The notes under the pieces were generated by a model that saw only the letters and a list, made by a program, of their open reading frames with translations, did no database searches and was not told the origin of the DNA. A stretch of 25,125 nucleotides of DNA from the IMG/VR virus record IMGVR_UViG_3300032296_000936, positions 1 through 25,125 of that record, one strand, 5' to 3'. Both the position numbers and the translations under genes were made by a program. This DNA comes from a virus. Positions within the stretch are counted from its first letter, which is position 1. Every line of letters begins with the position of its first letter. Positions 21,366-25,125 of this stretch are shown here, in pieces.

Positions 21366-21533
21366 TTATTCCTTTGGGTTACGTAGTCTAAATGTCACAA
21401 CGTGTGCGACAAAGGTAATTACTATAAAGTAACCAACAACTGATTTGGCTGACCCATCTAGTACTACCCATGCAATGAACATTCCTAAGAATGTCCACAA
21501 CTGGTTTGCTAAATCTGACAGGAAGTTCTTCAT
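21366..21533 (-). CDS. 55-residue two-helix membrane protein
   Basis: This short gene fills the gap between its neighbours. The ATG at 21531-21533 overlaps the upstream TGA and has AGGAG upstream. Two hydrophobic stretches are seen: FLGMFIAWVVL and SVVGYFIVITFVAHVVTF, with a short basic end (RLRNPKE). It may be a second holin, an antiholin or an accessory lysis protein. Tight coupling supports a real gene. Confidence 0.68.
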   Translation of the reverse strand: MKNFLSDLANQLWTFLGMFIAWVVLDGSAKSVVGYFIVITFVAHVVTFRLRNPKE

Positions 21534-22735
21534 GGTTTTCTCCTATATGCGGCGGCTCCAGCGGCTGCTGCCGCTGATTGTGTTGCTATGCCCCCTGCGA
21601 TAATGGCAGATACCACTACCTTTTCAGACTCTTCTCTTTCTTCTGATGTCATGTCTGCACCAACTGACCCCAACGCAGCCAAGGCTGCGGCTGGGTCTGT
21701 AAATAATTCTGCTAATAATTCTGTAGGATTAGACAGCAACACGACTGCTGCTGCCTGCTCTTCTGTCAGAACTACACCGTTGTCTAGTGTTACCATTGGC
21801 TCACTAACGATAGGAGCAACTGGTGAAACTTCAGGTACAACGATTGGTTGCGGTTCTTGAACAGGCTGAGGTTGAGACACAGGTGACTCTTCGCTCGATT
21901 CCTGAACAATTTCCTCAACTGGAATCTCATTTATTTCTTCTTCTTCTGGACGTTCAGAAGGTTGCTCGTCAGGCAAAGGCTCTTCAGGAACTGGCTCTGT
22001 CTCTTCCAAAGGCACCTCAGTCACCTCTTCGTCAACAGGCTCAGGCTCAGGTAAAATCTCAGGCTCAGGTTCAGGCTGAGGTTCAGGCTCTGGTTGAGGC
22101 TGAGGCTCAGGTTGAGGTACTGGAACCACAACTGGTTCAGGACGAACTGGTTCAGGTTGAGGTAAAGGAGTAACTACAGGTGTTGGAATTGATTCTACTG
22201 TTTGGGTATCTACCGTTGATGATTCTACTGGTAGCACAGGTGTTACAGATTCGACACTTGAAGTCGGAGTATCAAGCGTCGCAGAAGGTGTCTCAACTGT
22301 GGAGGTCTGAGTATCAGAAGTTACAGGTACAGACTCGGAAGCAGTCACGCTTTCAGAAGATGGAACAGTCGAACTCTCTGAAGGAGCGGTCACAGTTTCG
22401 GAAGCGGTCTCCGTCTCAGGACTGGGACTTACAACAGGGGTAGGAACTACCCCATTGTAGTAACCAGTAGAACTATCAGAAAGATTATCACTAACATAGA
22501 TAGTGAATCCTGGTGGTGCATATCCGCCCTCACAAAATAATCTAGGGATATAACCTCTGTCTACAAAAAACTGATTGTTATTATCCCATCCAATTTGGTA
22601 TGTCTGTTCTGTGCTTTCTTGATTAGCACAAGTTACATCAGCATAGACAACTGCTGCGTATGCTTGCGGATGCAAGAGGAATGTAGTTCCAATTAATATA
22701 AGTAGTGTTGCTAACTTACTTAATTTCTCTCTCAC
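21530..22735 (-). CDS. Secreted Pro/Glu-rich protein with membrane-like C-terminus
   Basis: The frame runs from a TTG at 22771; I prefer the GTG at 22735 because it gives a perfect signal peptide: basic REKLSK, core LATLLILIGTTFLL, and a cleavage site after HPQAYA. About 401 residues. After it comes a folded part of about 70 residues (CANQESTEQTYQIGWDNNNQF, then RLFCEGGYAPPGFTIYVSD) with two Cys. Next is a long Ser/Thr/Val/Pro region, then an almost pure Pro/Glu/Gln region (QPEPEPQPEPEPE), a helical domain, and a hydrophobic end (SAIIAGGIATQSAAAAAGAAAYRRKP) shaped like a membrane anchor. No LPxTG is seen. This would be an envelope or cell-wall spanning protein. Confidence 0.78.
   Translation of the reverse strand: MREKLSKLATLLILIGTTFLLHPQAYAAVVYADVTCANQESTEQTYQIGWDNNNQFFVDRGYIPRLFCEGGYAPPGFTIYVSDNLSDSSTGYYNGVVPTPVVSPSPETETASETVTAPSESSTVPSSESVTASESVPVTSDTQTSTVETPSATLDTPTSSVESVTPVLPVESSTVDTQTVESIPTPVVTPLPQPEPVRPEPVVVPVPQPEPQPQPEPEPQPEPEPEILPEPEPVDEEVTEVPLEETEPVPEEPLPDEQPSERPEEEEINEIPVEEIVQESSEESPVSQPQPVQEPQPIVVPEVSPVAPIVSEPMVTLDNGVVLTEEQAAAVVLLSNPTELLAELFTDPAAALAALGSVGADMTSEEREESEKVVVSAIIAGGIATQSAAAAAGAAAYRRKP
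22036..22164 (-). repeat. Low-complexity hexamer repeat coding Pro/Glu/Gln
   Basis: Degenerate tandem units of the type GGCTCA/GGTTCA/GGTTGA on the plus strand run through this stretch and encode the Pro-Gln-Pro-Glu core of the secreted protein on the minus strand. Such repeats can change length by slippage. They also create the misleading plus-strand open frames here. Confidence 0.7.
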
Positions 22736-22940
22736 AAAGTAAGAGGTAAATCTGGTCAACGCGTTGTTCAACTCGATCCAATCGTTCAGTGTTGATATTA
22801 ACTGCGTCCCTCATACTGCTACCAGAGTTAGGTTTTAACTCACTCAAGTAGTGTTTAACTAACCAGCGAACGGCAGCAGAAAAGCCACCGAGTAGTGTCA
22901 TTATGGCTACGGCAAAGCCAGCCCATTCAGTTGCTGTCAT
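22716..22940 (-). CDS. Membrane protein with coiled-coil tail
   Basis: The product has 74 residues. Residues 3-28 form a membrane segment (ATEWAGFAVAIMTLLGGFSAAVRWLV), then a polar linker and a coiled coil (NINTERLDRVEQRVDQIYLLLCE). This shape resembles small DUF2746-type holin-associated proteins of actinobacteriophages. The ATG shares a base with the TAA of the tail gene. Its end overlaps the secreted-protein gene by at least 20 bases. Confidence 0.72.
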   Translation of the reverse strand: MTATEWAGFAVAIMTLLGGFSAAVRWLVKHYLSELKPNSGSSMRDAVNINTERLDRVEQRVDQIYLLLCEREIK

Positions 22941-24925
22941 TAAACCGTCCTTACAGTTACTTCAATAATCCCACCATAGCCAGAAAATCCTGCACTAGGT
23001 GGAGTCATGCGAGTAAATAAAGTTCTTTCAATTTGTACTTGTCGTAGTTCAGATGTATTTAAATCTTGCCACAAAACAATATCACCAGATTGTTCTAGTT
23101 CTTCTAATTGATTCATACGTTCATATGCTCTGCCTTTGTAACCAACAACAACACCATTGCGATCTGCTTCTGTATCAAAGTTATATACAGGATAGGTAAT
23201 TAAACGCTGACGTGGCGTAGCAATGGTAGCCTTAATCTGATAGCCCTTAAATACTGGACCACGTGAAGTGGTAGTAGTATCACGATTAAACACAAACTTA
23301 TAGGCTACATATTCACGGGCTGCATTTGGTTGGTTAGTTCCAACTTCAATGGAAGATACTGTAGAGTCATATGAAATGTGTTCATACTCAGTACCATTTA
23401 TATCAACAGTTTCAAGAATAAGAGTTCCATATGTAAAGTCACCGCGTCCAATAAGACGCTTAAAGTTCTTTGGCTCTAGTGTTCCAAAACGAATATTGCC
23501 TGTAGTTATATAGCCAGTTGTTATTAAAGTAGACTCTGATTCTACATAGATGTAACCATTTGATGTGCCATTGTTGGCAGTAACATAGGTAAGGCGATTG
23601 GTATCGCCAGCAAATGCACAACCAGTAGTTGTAAAATTAGACACACTTGATACGTAAATATCATTAGCGTAGGCAAAACGTAGTGGTTCTAATTCATTGC
23701 TTAAATCAAGACGGATAACTCCTGGACTTCCATTAACACCAGTAGCACACCAAACATAGTGGTCACGAGCAGCAAAGTCATAACACGGCTGAGTAGTCTC
23801 CACAATAAGTGGGCCATAATCTAGTGAGCCATCAGTATCAGATACTGCTGCAGCACGAATACCCTTGCTAGTGCCAATAAGCACAAAGCCTAAGTAGTAG
23901 TAAATTTTATGGACTACTTCACCTACTGGTAGTTCTGCTGCAACAATAGCAGATGTAAGAGTAGGCATAGTTCCATTAGTATTGAGCGTAAACTTTTGAA
24001 TGGTAGATTGAATACCATTGTAGCCAGCAATGTAAATTGCTGGGCCAGATGCTGTTATAGAAGTATATGTGTGGCTAGTAACTGGATGTGTGTATAAAGC
24101 AGTTGGCATAGCCACTGCTGAACCAGCAAACTCATAGACTTTGTTATCAGCACACATAACAATACGGTCTTTGACGTACTCCATAGTGGCGTTGGTAATT
24201 AAACCAACTTCATCAAACATTGTTGTACCTGCAGTAGATGAGGTAAGGGTTAAAGCCTTTTTGTATACGGTTTTCTTTGTGGCTGTATTTGTAATCCAAT
24301 ATGCAGTAGTACCATCATCGCAGATTGCGTAAACAGGTGAGTCTGTGCCAGCATTGTAATCAATAAAATGAATTGGATTTGTTGGGTCGTTAACTGGTAC
24401 TTTGTCTACATCATAGCCATCAAGTAGCAATACACCCTTTGTTCCACTCCATTGAATAGAACGAGTGTACTGCTGCACACGACCATTAGATAGTATTGGT
24501 TCTGTAACTACGTGTCCTTGTGTGGAATCCTTAAGCATAGTTACTTCGCCCTTAGTCCAAACATTTACGCCCCTGCTATCGGCAAAACGATAGTGTCCTG
24601 ACTCATCATTAGTTAGTGGGTCATAGAATGAGATACCACTACCACTATGAAAAGACATCTGTGAGCGTAGCCACCAGCCAGTTAGCGACTGCTCACCTGG
24701 CTCTTGACCATTATCAAACTGATCTTTACGAAATGGTGCAGTCTCACGAGTAGATATATTCTTGTCACTGATAGCGGAAATAAAAGGCATACCAGCAACA
24801 GCCATATCATAAGATATATTTGTATTTTGCCAGACAGCATCAGTTGATACAATACCAATATCTGCAAAAGCACGTGCAATATCAACTTCATTACCACGAC
24901 CTTCGGTAATATCTCTGCCTGCCAA
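22940..24925 (-). CDS. Large beta-rich tail or receptor-binding type protein
   Basis: The product has 661 residues. The start is TTG at 24925, chosen for GGAGGT 6 bases upstream. The sequence is rich in Thr, Ser, Gly, Asp and Tyr. It has repeated strand patterns (PVYAICDDGTTAYWITNTATKKTVYKKAL; GPAIYIAGYNGIQSTIQKF; VLIGTSKGIRAAAVSDTDGSLD; HYVWCATGVNGSPGVIRLD), about 40-50 residues apart, suggesting a beta-propeller. No enzymatic motif is seen. Position in the minus late operon and length suggest a tail, baseplate or host-recognition protein. The exact role is inferred. Confidence 0.72.
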   Translation of the reverse strand: MAGRDITEGRGNEVDIARAFADIGIVSTDAVWQNTNISYDMAVAGMPFISAISDKNISTRETAPFRKDQFDNGQEPGEQSLTGWWLRSQMSFHSGSGISFYDPLTNDESGHYRFADSRGVNVWTKGEVTMLKDSTQGHVVTEPILSNGRVQQYTRSIQWSGTKGVLLLDGYDVDKVPVNDPTNPIHFIDYNAGTDSPVYAICDDGTTAYWITNTATKKTVYKKALTLTSSTAGTTMFDEVGLITNATMEYVKDRIVMCADNKVYEFAGSAVAMPTALYTHPVTSHTYTSITASGPAIYIAGYNGIQSTIQKFTLNTNGTMPTLTSAIVAAELPVGEVVHKIYYYLGFVLIGTSKGIRAAAVSDTDGSLDYGPLIVETTQPCYDFAARDHYVWCATGVNGSPGVIRLDLSNELEPLRFAYANDIYVSSVSNFTTTGCAFAGDTNRLTYVTANNGTSNGYIYVESESTLITTGYITTGNIRFGTLEPKNFKRLIGRGDFTYGTLILETVDINGTEYEHISYDSTVSSIEVGTNQPNAAREYVAYKFVFNRDTTTTSRGPVFKGYQIKATIATPRQRLITYPVYNFDTEADRNGVVVGYKGRAYERMNQLEELEQSGDIVLWQDLNTSELRQVQIERTLFTRMTPPSAGFSGYGGIIEVTVRTV

Positions 24926-24953
24926 GGCGTACCTCCACTACTAGAAAATTAAA

Positions 24954-25125
24954 TTAGAGAACGAGTGTTGCTGCTTCTTCTTCGGTAAGAGGTGTACCTG
25001 CTACCAGTTTTGCACGAGCAGATGTCTTGAGTGCAGCGAGTGCTTCTGCTGCTGCATCATCTTCTGCCTTCTGTGCTGCAAATGCTGCTGCATCTGCCTC
25101 ACGCTGGGCGATTTCTTCTGCTGTT
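24954..25125 (-). CDS. Ala/Glu-rich protein, 5' end missing
   Basis: A frame of 57 codons ends at TAA (24954-24956) and runs off the right edge. The visible part is a long Ala/Glu helix (AEEIAQREADAAAFAAQKAEDD), followed by ARAKLVAGTPLTEEEAATLVL, a tail seen in several phage structural proteins. A coiled-coil structural or assembly protein is likely. It lies 28 bases before the tail gene, on the same strand. Confidence 0.7.
   Translation of the reverse strand, partial: TAEEIAQREADAAAFAAQKAEDDAAAEALAALKTSARAKLVAGTPLTEEEAATLVL

Noticed and set aside
21823-22443. Plus-strand open frames of 116 and 87 residues rich in Gln, Val and Ala
   Set aside because: They are mirror frames of the Pro/Glu-rich repeat of the minus-strand secreted protein and have no ribosome site or sensible neighbours.
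1-25125. tRNA genes, CRISPR arrays, integrase or insertion sequences
   Set aside because: I looked for cloverleaf-like segments, regularly spaced repeats and recombinase motifs in the gaps and translations and found none.

Overview
The window looks like about half of the genome of a tailed bacteriophage of an actinobacterium. The phage assignment rests on a large terminase, a portal-like protein, a tail-type protein, a CHAP endolysin with holin-like proteins, and a dense run of very small overlapping genes. The actinobacterial host is inferred from a phage-borne WhiB protein (four cysteines in the usual spacing) and a DUF4192-like protein, both families typical of Actinobacteria. The moderately AT-rich composition is unlike Mycobacterium or Streptomyces phages and would suit a low-GC freshwater actinobacterium. 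That host guess is inference only.

Layout: (1) Bases 1-6878, minus strand, are the packaging and head end of a structural operon. Read from right to left it holds the large terminase, a Lys-rich protein, the portal, two small proteins, and a very large structural protein cut by the left edge. (2) Bases 6879-7396 are a non-coding divergent control region with a minus-strand promoter candidate, a repeated 12-bp CTGTACAG-containing motif, a 42-bp palindrome and a second nested hairpin. (3) Bases 7397-20318, plus strand, are about 39 tightly packed early/middle genes. These include DUF4326, many CxxC micro-proteins, an OB-fold-like protein, a membrane-targeted lytic transglycosylase, DUF4192-like, DUF932, a wHTH protein, a PD-(D/E)XK exonuclease, a RecA/DnaB-type ATPase, a resolvase-like nuclease, a DNA primase split over two frames, an Nmad1/DUF1599 protein, a calcineurin-like phosphoesterase, a sigma-70-like factor, an FmdB zinc ribbon and WhiB. 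An intrinsic terminator at 9054-9096 and an extended -10 promoter candidate near 13946 divide this block. (4) A bidirectional terminator at 20324-20372 separates it from (5) bases 20413-25125, minus strand: small membrane proteins, the endolysin, a signal-peptide-bearing Pro/Glu-rich surface-type protein, a large tail-type protein and a truncated Ala-rich protein.

Working model: the plus-strand block supplies replication and recombination (primase, ATPase, exonuclease, resolvase) and regulators (sigma-like factor, WhiB, wHTH). The two flanking minus-strand blocks are the late structural and lysis genes, which would be contiguous in a circularised map. The most notable items are the primase whose CHC2 and TOPRIM halves lie in different frames around a TTTT run, the secreted Pro/Glu-rich protein in the lysis region, the repeat structure of the divergent control region, a muralytic enzyme inside the early operon, and the sigma-like plus WhiB pair ending the early operon. 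I see no tRNA, rRNA, CRISPR array, integrase or insertion sequence.
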